Part shown: piece by piece, positions 34,218 through 42,358 of the stretch | Position numbering within the stretch: the stretch's first letter is position 1 | Layout of the letters: each line of letters begins with the position of its first letter | NCBI RefSeq assembly: GCF_012932375.1 | Contig: NZ_JAAIIG010000014.1 | Coordinates: 1 to 42,358 of the forward strand | Source: Bifidobacterium olomucense | Lineage (GTDB): Bacteria; Actinomycetota; Actinomycetes; Actinomycetales; Bifidobacteriaceae | Direction: 5' to 3' | DNA: 42,358 bases | Program-made: the position numbers and the translations under genes | Notes under the pieces: generated by a model | Database searches by the model: none | Told to the model about the DNA's origin: nothing | What the model saw: the letters and a program-made list of their open reading frames with translations, nothing else

Positions 34218-35462
34218 TTACTTGGCGTTGGCCTTCCAGGTCTCGTCCATGTGCTTGGCCACCGAAGCGGCGTCCGTGCTGCCCTGGATAAGCAGCTGCC
34301 ACTGGGAGGTCATTTCCGTGGCCATCACGTTGCCGTTCTGGGACCAGTTGGTCCAGTAGTACTTGCCGGTGGTCACGTACTTGTCGTAGATGTCCTGCAG
34401 CTGCGGAGCCACGTCGGCGGCGTATTCGGAGGAGACGGAAATCTGACCGATGTTCTTTTCCTCGAGTTTGAGTCCCTCTTCGGAATTCATGAAGGCAAGG
34501 AATTTCTCGGCAGCCTTGAGCTTATCGCCATCGATCTTCGAGGAGATGGCGAACGGGGAGTCCGGGCCACCGCCCACGTACGGTTCGCCGCCTTCCACCG
34601 CGGGGAACGGAGCAGTGGCGTAGTCGACGCCGGAGGAGTTCAGGTCGGGGAAGTCCCACGGGCCAGAACGGAACATGGCCAGCTGGCCGGTCATGAATTG
34701 TTGCTTGATCTGGTCGTTGTTCACGCCCACGACCTCCTTGGGCATGGTGCCGGAGTCGATAAGCTTCTGCCATTCCTTGATGATCGGGGTCCACTGCTTT
34801 TCGAAGCTTCCGCCTTCGCCCATTTCCGGCCATTCGCTGGTATCGATGCCCTGCTTGGCGTAGTAGCCACCAAGCATCGGCTGGAACGAGCCGGAAACGA
34901 CGGTCGGATCGTCCATGTACGGCGTGATTCCCGCAGCCTGCAGTTTCTTGCCCAACTCGCAGAATTCATCGATCGTCTCAGGCACGGAATCGTATCCCAC
35001 CTGCTTGAGCAGGTCTTTGTTATATACAATGACGCCGACCCATGCGGTGGGGCTCATGCCGTAGACCTTGCCGTCACGGGTATAGAGGTCCTTATTGGTG
35101 TCCGGAATGGAATCCATGAACGACTCATTAGTCAAGTCCTTGGCCAATCCGGCGTCCAGCACTTCGTTGCGCGTCTCGATGGACATGTGGAACACATCGG
35201 GCAGCTGGTTTCCTGCGGCACGTGTGGTCAGCGTCTGCGCGTAATCAGCGGCTTCGCCCTGTGCGGTGCTCAGATCGACCTTAATATCGGGGTTGGCTTT
35301 CTCGAAGGCCTCGATGATGGGCTTGACCTGATTCTCGTTGTTCCACGAGAAGTAGGTGATGGTGGTTTTGCCGGAATCAGCCGTTCCACTACCGCATGCG
35401 GCCAAAGGAACGATCATCGCCGCTGCCGCTACAGCCGCGATGACGGTCTTGGAGAACTTCAT
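34218..35462 (-). CDS. extracellular sugar-binding lipoprotein of ABC importer
   Basis: Solute-binding protein of the CUT1 family, 414 residues. The start at the ATG at 35460-35462 (MKFSKTVIAAVAAAAM) gives a lipoprotein signal with lipobox LAAC and acylated Cys23; GGAAGGAA lies just upstream. Open sequence before this start is not needed. The mature protein has the type-1 binding-protein layout (TITYFSWNNENQVKPIIEAFEKANPDI, positions about 33-59, then DVFHMS and WVGVIVYNKDLL). It heads the operon with two permeases and GH43, and its promoter zone holds a perfect LacI-type palindrome (35574-35585). The bound sugar is unknown; the linked GH43 and GH31 enzymes point to a galactose-containing oligosaccharide. 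Confidence 0.93.
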   Translation of the reverse strand: MKFSKTVIAAVAAAAMIVPLAACGSGTADSGKTTITYFSWNNENQVKPIIEAFEKANPDIKVDLSTAQGEAADYAQTLTTRAAGNQLPDVFHMSIETRNEVLDAGLAKDLTNESFMDSIPDTNKDLYTRDGKVYGMSPTAWVGVIVYNKDLLKQVGYDSVPETIDEFCELGKKLQAAGITPYMDDPTVVSGSFQPMLGGYYAKQGIDTSEWPEMGEGGSFEKQWTPIIKEWQKLIDSGTMPKEVVGVNNDQIKQQFMTGQLAMFRSGPWDFPDLNSSGVDYATAPFPAVEGGEPYVGGGPDSPFAISSKIDGDKLKAAEKFLAFMNSEEGLKLEEKNIGQISVSSEYAADVAPQLQDIYDKYVTTGKYYWTNWSQNGNVMATEMTSQWQLLIQGSTDAASVAKHMDETWKANAK

Positions 35463-35573
35463 GGTGTTCCTTCCTTCCTGCGACACCCGCTTTGGCGTCG
35501 CCAAGAACGTTGATCAAGCTCGGTGTGAACCTTGGGCCACTATGCCCCTCCATTGTGCACCGTCTTGATTTGT

Positions 35574-35585
35574 TAATACGTATTA
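35574..35585. promoter_or_regulatory. LacI-type operator O1 (binding-protein operon side)
   Basis: TAATACGTATTA is a perfect 12-bp palindrome with the central CG of LacI-family operators, 112 bases upstream of the binding-protein start. A weaker GAATACGTGAC follows a few bases away. Confidence 0.83.
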
Positions 35586-35748
35586 GTGAATACGTGACTT
35601 CAGTATGCCACCAAGGGGTCACGGCGGCAAAGCGGCGTGTCGCAATGATATTAATTCTCTGAAAGACTGAAATAAAGCCATTTATCAAAGCCCGAGGCTC
35701 AACAGTCATCTTCCGGTCCATCCAAAAAGAAACACGCCACGCCGAGAT

Positions 35749-35785
35749 TTGTAAATAAACACCTTCGTCGTAATAATACGTATTA
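35749..35785 (+). promoter_or_regulatory. GH31 promoter with LacI-type operator O2
   Basis: The palindrome TAATACGTATTA recurs at 35774-35785, exactly 200 bp from O1. A -35 candidate TTGTAA (35749-35754) and a -10 TAATAA (35771-35776) with a 16-base spacer precede GH31; the operator covers the -10 box, so a bound repressor would block initiation. Confidence 0.75.
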
Positions 35786-35842
35786 GATACGCGCGGCACC
35801 GCAGCTGCGTCAGATGTATACCGCACATAGAAAAGACCTACC

Positions 35843-37390
35843 ATGAACAACACGGCTCAATACACGACAATCGACCTACTTACCGATGAACGCTGGTGGG
35901 GAGGCAGGGCCGCCGATGGCCGCTTCATGCCATTCGGCGCACAACCGTTCTCCTGCGATCTGGCCACCTGGAAGCACGAGGACGGCCAGCTGCCCGAAGC
36001 TTCGAATCAAAGCGCGCCATTGCTGATCTCCACCTGTGGCCGGTATATATGGTGCGACAAGCCGTTCGCGTTCTCCTTTGACGGCGAGCGCCTGACCGTG
36101 CGGGCCGATCATTCCATCGTCGTGCATGATGATGGCGATGGCACATTGCGCGATGCATTCCTTGCCGCAAGCCACAACCACTTCCCGCCATCCGGCGCGA
36201 CGCCCGCCAAGGCCATGTTCGTCAAGCCGCAATACAACACGTGGATCGAGATGCCCTACCGCCCGACCCAGCAGGCGGTGCTCGCCTATGCCGATGCGAT
36301 GCTGGCGGCCGACATGCCTCCGGGCGTGCTGATGATCGACGACAAGTGGAGCCCCGACTACGGAACCTGGACCTTCGACCCGGCCACGTTCCCGGACCCG
36401 CAGGAGATGCTCCGCCAACTGCATAGCAAAGGATTCGACGTCATTGTCTGGCTGGTTCCGTTCGTCAGCCCCGATTCCGCGGTGTTCCGCGAGCTTGAGA
36501 CACGCGGGCTCATGCTGCGCGACCGCCACGGACGCACAGCCATACGCCGCTGGTGGAACGGGCTGAGCGCCGTGCTCGACCTGAGCAACCCCGAAGCGCG
36601 ACAGTGGATCCGCGGCCGACTCGACGCATTGTGCGAGCTCGGAGTGGACGGCTTCAAGTTCGACGGCGCCGACCTGTACGACTTCCACGACGACGACCTG
36701 CCGTTCACTCCGATGACGTCCAACGACATGTGCGAACAGTGGGCGGCGATCGGCGTCCACTACCCGTTCAACGAGTTCCGCGCCTGCTGGAAGATGGGCG
36801 GCCAGCCACTCGCGCAAAGGCTTCAGGACAAACCCGCCGCTTGGGATGAGCACGGCATAGGCTCGCTGATTCCGGAAATGCTGGCACAGGGCATGATCGG
36901 CCAACCGTTCGTCTGTCCCGATATGATCGGCGGCGGTGAGGTCAACAGCACCAAGCATTCGGACGTGGATCAGGAGTTCTTCGTCCGATACGCACAGATC
37001 GCCGCGCTTTCCCCGATGATGCAGTTCTCCACCGCGCCCTCCCGCGTGCTGGACGCCGATCATCTCGAAGCCGTACGCAAGGCATTGGCCATTCGCGAGG
37101 AATACCTGCCGACGATTCTCCGGCTTGCCGACCATGCGGCGCATACCGGGGAGCCCATCATCCGCCCGATGGCCTATCACTTCCCCGACATGGATACCGT
37201 CACCGACCAGTTCCTTCTGGGCAGTGACATCATCGTCGCCCCTTGCACGCAGCGCCATGCGGTTTCCCGGCGAGTATCGATTCCCGAAGGACGCTGGCGT
37301 TCGGATGATGGGCAGATTATCACGGGGCCTGCCGTCATCGACACGCCTTGCCCGATTGACCGGCTGCCGCGTTTCGCACGCGAAGGCTGA
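35843..37390 (+). CDS. GH31 alpha-glycosidase, compact form
   Basis: Retaining alpha-glycosidase of family GH31, 515 residues, shorter than typical alpha-glucosidases (650-900) because the N-terminal sandwich is small and the C-terminal domains are minimal. It is cytoplasmic. The barrel starts FVKPQYNTWIEMPY (126-139), the nucleophile is Asp274 in GFKFDGAD, and Asp329 (QRLQDKPAAW) fits the acid/base position. Compact GH31 proteins with this NTW entry motif include alpha-galactosidase-like members (MYORG-like clade), so a galactosyl substrate is possible but unproven. No good ribosome site precedes the ATG (AAAAG only). It is divergent from the importer operon and under the same LacI-type operator. 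Confidence 0.85.
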   Translation: MNNTAQYTTIDLLTDERWWGGRAADGRFMPFGAQPFSCDLATWKHEDGQLPEASNQSAPLLISTCGRYIWCDKPFAFSFDGERLTVRADHSIVVHDDGDGTLRDAFLAASHNHFPPSGATPAKAMFVKPQYNTWIEMPYRPTQQAVLAYADAMLAADMPPGVLMIDDKWSPDYGTWTFDPATFPDPQEMLRQLHSKGFDVIVWLVPFVSPDSAVFRELETRGLMLRDRHGRTAIRRWWNGLSAVLDLSNPEARQWIRGRLDALCELGVDGFKFDGADLYDFHDDDLPFTPMTSNDMCEQWAAIGVHYPFNEFRACWKMGGQPLAQRLQDKPAAWDEHGIGSLIPEMLAQGMIGQPFVCPDMIGGGEVNSTKHSDVDQEFFVRYAQIAALSPMMQFSTAPSRVLDADHLEAVRKALAIREEYLPTILRLADHAAHTGEPIIRPMAYHFPDMDTVTDQFLLGSDIIVAPCTQRHAVSRRVSIPEGRWRSDDGQIITGPAVIDTPCPIDRLPRFAREG

Positions 37391-37546
37391 TCGCATAATT
37401 CGCATAGACCCCCTTCAGTCAATTGGAAAAGCCGGCCACAAGGCCGACAACGTAAGGGGTTAGCCGCACGGACTAATATCGAATTGCGGCGTGACGACGA
37501 CGCGACCGCCGGCGCATCCCGCCGCAATACAACGCAAGAGGACCTC

Positions 37547-38599
37547 ATGACCACCAGACAAGCCGGAACACGACCGCCGACCAGCAAGGACGTCGCCGCC
37601 CTGGCGGGCGTATCCCAAAGCACGGTGTCGTTCGTCATCAACGGCAAGAACACCGTGTCCGAGGCTACGCGACGGCGGGTCGAGGAGGCGATGCGCAAGC
37701 TCAACTACCAGCCGAACGCCGGCGCACGCACGTTGAAGACGAACCGCACCAACATCATCGCGCTGTTCGTGGAGATGAGCGAGGCGATTGACGCCAACGA
37801 GACCACGCCGTACATCGACGCCATCGTGCGCAGCGCACGCGCACGCGATTATGACGTGATCCTCACCACCACGCACGATGGCGTGGCCGCACTCAAGCGC
37901 ATGGCCGGCAAATCGATTTGTGACGGCTTCATTCTCATGGATGTCAGCCGTGAGGATCCCCGCATTCCCATCGCCGCCGAGCTCAGCCAGCCCGTCACGC
38001 TCGTGGGCCGCGCCAACAACGCACGCGGGCTGGACTGCGTGGACGCCGACGCCCGCACGGCCGCACTGCTGGCCGTGGACGAGCTCGCCGACACCGGGCA
38101 TCGCCACGTGACGATGGTCGGTACGCAACTGGGTAGCGACCCGAATGAATACAACTTCGTCGACGAGTTCTACAGCACCGCACACCAACGCGCGGACGAA
38201 CGCGGGCTGGGATTCTCCATCGTGCAACGACTCGGCGAAGGTTGGCCCGGCATCGAGAAGACCGTCGACCAACTGCTGCTGCATGCCGACGATCGGCTTG
38301 GCATCATCGTCCGTCAGCCTCAGCCGACCGAATGGCTGCTGCGCACGTTGCGCCGGCACGACGTGATTCCCGGACAGGATGTTTCCGTGGTGTCGTATTG
38401 CTCGGACTACGCCGCAACATCATTCGAGTGGCAGGTCACCAACGTATCCACCACGCCTGAGCGGCTGTCCGAACGAGCCGCCGACCTGCTCTTCGACCGT
38501 CTCGAGGGCAATCGCGACCGTGATGCACGATGCGAGCTGATTGCGCCGGCAGGCATCACGCGACGCGCCACCACCATCGATTGGAGCACCCGCGGGTAG
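37547..38599 (+). CDS. LacI-family repressor of the importer/GH43/GH31 locus
   Basis: LacI/GalR-type regulator of 350 residues. The helix-turn-helix is TSKDVAALAGVSQSTVSFVI (12-31) and the hinge helix is around NAGARTLKTN (58-67); the rest is a periplasmic-binding-protein-like sugar sensor. I start at the ATG at 37547 after AAGAGG (5 bases); the upstream GTG frame is unsupported. It lies 156 bases after GH31 with only a weak hairpin (37431-37448) between, so co-transcription with GH31 is possible. It should bind TAATACGTATTA at 35574 and 35774 and be released by the imported sugar or a product. Confidence 0.92.
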   Translation: MTTRQAGTRPPTSKDVAALAGVSQSTVSFVINGKNTVSEATRRRVEEAMRKLNYQPNAGARTLKTNRTNIIALFVEMSEAIDANETTPYIDAIVRSARARDYDVILTTTHDGVAALKRMAGKSICDGFILMDVSREDPRIPIAAELSQPVTLVGRANNARGLDCVDADARTAALLAVDELADTGHRHVTMVGTQLGSDPNEYNFVDEFYSTAHQRADERGLGFSIVQRLGEGWPGIEKTVDQLLLHADDRLGIIVRQPQPTEWLLRTLRRHDVIPGQDVSVVSYCSDYAATSFEWQVTNVSTTPERLSERAADLLFDRLEGNRDRDARCELIAPAGITRRATTIDWSTRG

Positions 38600-38654
38600 T
38601 CCCGCATAGCGGATGCCTTCGCGTTCTGCTGGTTCTACGGCGCGTGCCTTTCAC

Positions 38655-38688
38655 ACCATCCAGGCGAACACCTAGCTTCCTGGATGGT
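38655..38688. terminator. hairpin between convergent lacI and nrdG
   Basis: ACCATCCAGG (38655-38664) pairs perfectly with CCTGGATGGT (38679-38688), loop of 14. No T-tract on either strand. It lies 56 bases past lacI and about 100 past nrdG. Confidence 0.55.
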
Positions 38689-38788
38689 CATGAGGCTCTG
38701 CCTTGCTCTTCATGATTACATGAAGGCCGGCTCTTACGGCAGAAGAACTCACGATTCCCGCAATGTGGATTCACCTCCTGACCATCCG

Positions 38789-39496
38789 TCAGGAAGCTTG
38801 GCTGCCTTCACCGGCCTCGCGGTCCTTCAAGTAGATTTCGGGGATGTCGCGCTCCTGGTCGTGGAGTTTGGCCCAGATGACCGGCTTGCCGGCCGCCAAC
38901 GACTCGGGCACGTCGAGGATGCGCTGGTTGGCGGAGCCACGGAACTGCAGCAGGGAGTTCTTCTGGTCCTTCAAGTACCGGCCGTCCACGAGGATGTCGA
39001 TGAGATGCAGAAGTTCGAGCTTGTCCGGCGTCTCTCCGGGGCGCATGAGCTCCTCCCACGTGTATCCGGTCCAGCACCAGATGTCCTTGGTGTGACCGAA
39101 TTCCTTACGTATGCGCTGTGCCAGCGGCACCAGCACCGGGGTGTTGAGCAGGGGTTCACCACCAAGGAACGTGATGCCCTGTACCCATGGGGCCTTAAGA
39201 TCCTCGATGATCTTGTCCTCGAGCTTCTGGGTGTATTCATGGCCGGCCTGAAAGTCCCAAATGGACGAGTTGAAGCAGTCGACACAGTGGAACGGGCACC
39301 CGGAAACATACAGTGAGTTACGCACGCCTTCACCATCGGTCACGATGAAGGTCTTGTAGTCGGCGATCATCCGCTTGGACATGCGCCGCCCATCCCATTG
39401 CCCGGCTTTGGGATTATTGGTCAACGATGATGGCACACCGGGTCCGCGATCACTCTCCCCTGCCGCAAAATCATGCAACGTCGGCTTCCTGTCCAT
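38789..39496 (-). CDS. nrdG: anaerobic ribonucleotide reductase activating protein
   Basis: Radical SAM activase that installs the glycyl radical on NrdD using S-adenosylmethionine and a [4Fe-4S] cluster. The cluster motif is Cys67-x3-Cys71-x2-Cys74 (GCPFHCVDCF), followed by the SAM-binding FLGGEPLL. Three ATGs in a row (39502, 39499, 39496) follow GGGAGG; the third has the best spacing (6 bases) and gives 235 residues, with about 45 residues of non-conserved N-terminus. The longer frame running to 39625 would start inside the hairpin element 39611-39702 and is rejected. It follows nrdD by 222 bases on the same strand. Confidence 0.95.
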   Translation of the reverse strand: MDRKPTLHDFAAGESDRGPGVPSSLTNNPKAGQWDGRRMSKRMIADYKTFIVTDGEGVRNSLYVSGCPFHCVDCFNSSIWDFQAGHEYTQKLEDKIIEDLKAPWVQGITFLGGEPLLNTPVLVPLAQRIRKEFGHTKDIWCWTGYTWEELMRPGETPDKLELLHLIDILVDGRYLKDQKNSLLQFRGSANQRILDVPESLAAGKPVIWAKLHDQERDIPEIYLKDREAGEGSQAS

Positions 39497-39610
39497 CATC
39501 ATCCTCCCATCAATCGACCCTACAGCCAATCGGCAGCATAAGAACCATTCGCAATCAGCTGCACGATTCTGCCCGCTCCCACCCAACCGTAACGTTGAGC
39601 GCAACGATAA

Positions 39611-39702
39611 GCGCAGACCTCCCATGATGTGCTGTACGACCGTAAAGACTCGGCCTGAGCGGCCCGGAGCGTGTCGAACAACATATCATGGGAGGTCTGC
39701 GC
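39611..39702 (-). repeat. long hairpin with conserved core, copy 2
   Basis: Arms 39611-39640 and 39673-39702 pair over 30 bases, the outer 18 perfectly and the inner 12 with three mismatches. The 32-base core again folds on the minus strand as CTC-CG-GGCC-loop-GGCC-GAG and is bounded by the same GAC/CGTAA and GYGT/GTCG junctions as copy 1 (25180-25268). It lies 16 bases past the nrdD stop and 114 bases before nrdG. There is no T-tract. Confidence 0.88.
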
Positions 39703-39718
39703 GCCTCACGCTATACGA

Positions 39719-42124
39719 TTACTTGGCTTCTTCAAACCACTCGCGGGTGGTGCCGTCGTCCAAGGTCACGCGACCGGTCTCACCGCTCATGTGCTTGACG
39801 CGGTGGGCGATCTCCTCGTGACGGCCGTGCACCATCGGGCGCTGGACCGGGCTGCCGAGGTAGCCGCAGGTGCGCTTGGTCACGTTGCACTTGTCCGGAT
39901 CGGAGTTGCCGCACTCCGGGCATTTGAAGCCTTCCTCGGTAGGTTCGAAGTCACCCTGGAAGCCACACACGAAGCAGTGGTCGATCGGGGTATTGGTGCC
40001 CAGATAGCCGATGCCGATGTTGTAGGCGTAGTCCCACACGGCTTCCAGTGCCTTCGGGTTGTCCTGCAGGCACGGGTACTCGCAGTAGTTGATGAAGCCG
40101 CCGGAGGCGTAGTACGGGAAGTCCTTCTCGTAGTTGAGCTTCTCCATCGGGGTTGGCTGCAGCCACACCGGGTAGTGGAAGGAGTTGGTGTAGAAGTCGT
40201 GGTCGGTCACGCCTTCGATACGGCCGAACTTCTCGCGGTCCATGCGGTTGAAGCGGTCGGTCAGGGACTCGGCCGGCGTGGAGTACACGGAGTAGTGGTA
40301 CCCCTCTGCCTTGCTCCACTGCTTGCACATCTCGTTCATGCGCTTGACGATGGACAGCGCGAACTCCTTGCCTTCCGGATCCCAGCCGTGGTCGCGGATC
40401 CAGTTCTTGCCGTAGAAGACGGCAGTGGCTTCAGCCAGGCCGATGTAGCCCAAGGAGACGGTGGCACGCTCGTTCTTGAACAGCTGGTCCACATTGTCGT
40501 TGGCACCGAGGCGGCCGAAGGCACCGAAGCGGAACAGCGTCGGGGCGTTGACCGGGGTGGCTTCCTTGCAGCGCATGATGCGGAACTGCAGGGCCTGGTG
40601 GGCCACTTCCATGCGCTCGTTGAACAGCTTCCAGAAACGGGCCTTGTCGCCGTGGGACTCGATGGCGATGCGCGGCACGTTCACGGTCACCACGCCCAGG
40701 TTCATGCGGCCGTCTTCCTCGTCCTTGCCGGTCTCCGGGTTGATCCAGCCCTGCAGGAAGGAACGGCAGCCCATCGGCGCCTTGAAGGAGCCGGTGATCT
40801 TGACGATGTTCTCGTAGAACACCACGTCCGGGTACATGCGCTTAGTGGCGGATTCGAGGGCGAGCTGCTTGAGATCGTAGTTCGGATCGCCCGGGTCAGC
40901 GTTCACACCATGCTTGACGGTGAACACGAGCTTCGGGAAGATGGCGGTGTGATGCTCCTTGCCGAGGCCGCGAATGCGGTTCAGGAGAATAGCGCGCTGA
41001 ATCTCACGGGAGAACCAGTCAGTGCCGAGGCCAAAGCCGACGGTCACGAACGGAGTCTGGCCGTTGGAGACGCGGTTGGAGTTGATCTGGTACTCCATGG
41101 TCTGCATGGCATCGTAGATGGCCTTGCGGGTGCGGATCTTGGCCAGGATCTCGCGCTCCTGCTCCAGCTCATCGACGTCGGTGTGGAACGGAGTATCCAT
41201 CGGCAGCGGTTCACGAGAGCCGAAGTGCAATTTGGAAGGTTCGTTCTGCTTGGCGTTCTCGACCTGACGACGGGCGAACTCCACCGGCATGCCGTCCGGA
41301 ATGGTCTCACGGGCTTCCTCAAGGAACTTCTCGTAATCCTTGCGGGCATACTGGGCCAAGTGCTCGTCGGCGCGATTGGCGGTCTGGCCACCGTACTGGC
41401 TGGAGGCCACGTCCTTCATGATCTGGGTGATTTGCGTTGCGGCGATGGCGATGGACTTCGGAGAGGCCATCGGGGCGTTGCCGAGCGTGAAGCCGTTGGC
41501 CAGCATGTCCCAGAAGTTCGGCAGGGAGCAGTTGGACTGTGCGGTGAACGGAGAATAGTCGGCGTCGTGGAAGTGAATGTCGCCCTTCATATGGGCGTTG
41601 GAGACGGCCGGCGGCAGCATGTTGAACGCGGCCGCCTTGCTTACGGCACCGGCCAGCAGATCGCGCTGGGTGGCGTAGACGTTGGAGTCCTTGTTGGCGT
41701 TCTCGTGGATAAGCGTCGGGTCATGGTTGATGAAGCGAGCCACAGCCTCGTTCACGTCGGTGGCCTTGGCACGCTGAATATCACGATCGAGACGATAGTT
41801 GGTGTACGCACGAGCCACGTCGTACAGGTGAGCGTCAATCAGTGCATGCTCAACGAGGTTCTGAATATCCTCAATCTTGGCGGGACCGTTGTAACGTTCC
41901 TTGATCTCGCCTTCCACCTGATTGGCGAAACCACGAATCATCGCCTCTTCTTCCGGACCGACCTCCTTGTTGAGATCACCGAAGGCGGACTTGACGGCAG
42001 AGATGATGTTGATCGGGTCGAAATCGACCACTCGACCGTCACGCTTCTCGACGAGTACCACACGTCCCTTTGCGACTCCTCTGGTTTCGTCAGCGACGGC
42101 ATCAGCCATCATCTGTGCGTCCAT
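39719..42124 (-). CDS. nrdD: anaerobic ribonucleoside-triphosphate reductase
   Basis: Class III ribonucleotide reductase, which makes deoxynucleotides without oxygen by glycyl-radical chemistry. I start at the ATG at 42122-42124 (MDAQMMADAVADE) after AGAGGTG, giving 801 residues; longer in-frame starts have weaker ribosome sites. An ATP-cone (about 21-115, VVLVEKRDGRVVDFD) is followed by the ten-stranded barrel with FHDADYSPF and GCRSFLQ. Near the C-terminus the zinc ribbon Cys717/720 and Cys735/738 precedes the radical site Gly754 in RTCGYLG. It is followed by nrdG after hairpin element 2. Two NrdR-like boxes upstream imply control by NrdR. Confidence 0.97.
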   Translation of the reverse strand: MDAQMMADAVADETRGVAKGRVVLVEKRDGRVVDFDPINIISAVKSAFGDLNKEVGPEEEAMIRGFANQVEGEIKERYNGPAKIEDIQNLVEHALIDAHLYDVARAYTNYRLDRDIQRAKATDVNEAVARFINHDPTLIHENANKDSNVYATQRDLLAGAVSKAAAFNMLPPAVSNAHMKGDIHFHDADYSPFTAQSNCSLPNFWDMLANGFTLGNAPMASPKSIAIAATQITQIMKDVASSQYGGQTANRADEHLAQYARKDYEKFLEEARETIPDGMPVEFARRQVENAKQNEPSKLHFGSREPLPMDTPFHTDVDELEQEREILAKIRTRKAIYDAMQTMEYQINSNRVSNGQTPFVTVGFGLGTDWFSREIQRAILLNRIRGLGKEHHTAIFPKLVFTVKHGVNADPGDPNYDLKQLALESATKRMYPDVVFYENIVKITGSFKAPMGCRSFLQGWINPETGKDEEDGRMNLGVVTVNVPRIAIESHGDKARFWKLFNERMEVAHQALQFRIMRCKEATPVNAPTLFRFGAFGRLGANDNVDQLFKNERATVSLGYIGLAEATAVFYGKNWIRDHGWDPEGKEFALSIVKRMNEMCKQWSKAEGYHYSVYSTPAESLTDRFNRMDREKFGRIEGVTDHDFYTNSFHYPVWLQPTPMEKLNYEKDFPYYASGGFINYCEYPCLQDNPKALEAVWDYAYNIGIGYLGTNTPIDHCFVCGFQGDFEPTEEGFKCPECGNSDPDKCNVTKRTCGYLGSPVQRPMVHGRHEEIAHRVKHMSGETGRVTLDDGTTREWFEEAK

Positions 42125-42271
42125 CAGGCACCTCTTTTCGCTCATTCTTACATCTTCTTTTCCCGCCACCGTCATCCTGATTCCACCTTCATTTGGCCGC
42201 ACTGAAGACAGGCCCGATGGATATCTCTAGGGTGCCGATTGCAGAACTTCTAGAAGAATACGGCAACCCCA

Positions 42272-42319
42272 CCCCTATATTTAGTGGACAACAGTGGCGT
42301 GTTGAACTAATTATAGTGA
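42272..42319. promoter_or_regulatory. pair of NrdR-like boxes upstream of nrdD
   Basis: CTATATTTAGTG (42275-42286) and CTAATTATAGTG (42307-42318) both fit the CTA-N6-GTG core of the 16-bp NrdR box. They are 32 bp apart, about three helical turns, which is the known spacing for NrdR pairs. They lie 148 to 195 bases upstream of nrdD. Confidence 0.8.
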
Positions 42320-42358
42320 TTATCGGCCATTTTCCGCCAAAAACATCACCTGCACGAC

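Larger units (their letters stand above)
35463..35842. other. divergent regulatory region, binding-protein operon / GH31
   Basis: A 380-base gap between divergent genes, no ORF worth calling. It holds two identical LacI-type palindromes (35574-35585 and 35774-35785), a plus-strand promoter candidate for GH31, and a facing pair CGGCGTGTCG (35633-35642) / AACACGCCA (35731-35739) of the recurrent intergenic motif. Confidence 0.75.

Noticed and set aside
37431..37448. Terminator between GH31 and lacI
   Set aside because: The stem has a mismatch near its base and no T-tract on the plus strand; read-through into lacI seems likely.
38776..38800. Hairpin CCTGAC/GTCAGG across the nrdG stop as terminator
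   Set aside because: Only 6-7 bp, overlaps the stop codon and has no T-tract.
39671..42205. 844-codon open frame antisense to nrdD
   Set aside because: No recognisable domain; it mirrors the codon pattern of nrdD, which is complete and functional-looking.

Overview
The window looks like chromosomal DNA of a Bifidobacterium, most likely of the B. longum/B. breve group. Base composition is around 60% G+C. The gene content is that of a saccharolytic anaerobe: many GH families, a carbohydrate ABC importer without its own ATPase, LacI and TetR sugar regulators, and the anaerobic ribonucleotide reductase pair. The species call is an inference from gene content, not from a search.

Layout, left to right. 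(1) 1-1600: rplK-rplA on the minus strand with a clear terminator, next to an unexplained left edge. (2) 1890-6500: a minus-strand operon of a MarR regulator and the two halves of a heterodimeric ABC exporter, each junction overlapping by ATGA, with nested inverted repeats as operator. (3) 6500-19450: a beta-glycoside island with two GH3 beta-glucosidases, a GH30, a GH42, an MFS sugar transporter and three related TetR regulators. Two operator families can be read directly: TTACCnAnCGGTAA at both GH3 promoters and at tetR2, and TATCkAA-N6-TTmGATA at GH30, at the MFS-GH42 operon (two copies) and at tetR3. (4) 19250-19430: four copies of a 22-bp palindrome at an exact 51-bp period. (5) 19450-23745: an SDR, OFA-type MFS and Gfo/Idh/MocA operon, divergent from a MerR regulator, with a textbook MerR-type promoter (19-bp spacer) between them. 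(6) 23756-30502: a glutamate-cysteine-ligase-like enzyme and a 1735-residue double-ATPase protein of the 2-hydroxyacyl-CoA dehydratase activator family. (7) 30770-38600: an ABC importer (binding protein and two permeases) with a GH43-like enzyme, divergent from a GH31 enzyme and followed by a LacI regulator; two identical LacI-type palindromes lie exactly 200 bp apart. (8) 38789-42358: nrdG and nrdD with two NrdR-like boxes 32 bp apart.

Two structures are not explained by any gene. One is the 51-bp-period palindrome array. The other is a pair of long hairpins (25180-25268 and 39611-39702) that share a conserved core but have unrelated 30-bp stems, each lying just downstream of the stop codon of an anaerobic Fe-S or radical enzyme gene. 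These are the best candidates for something undescribed.
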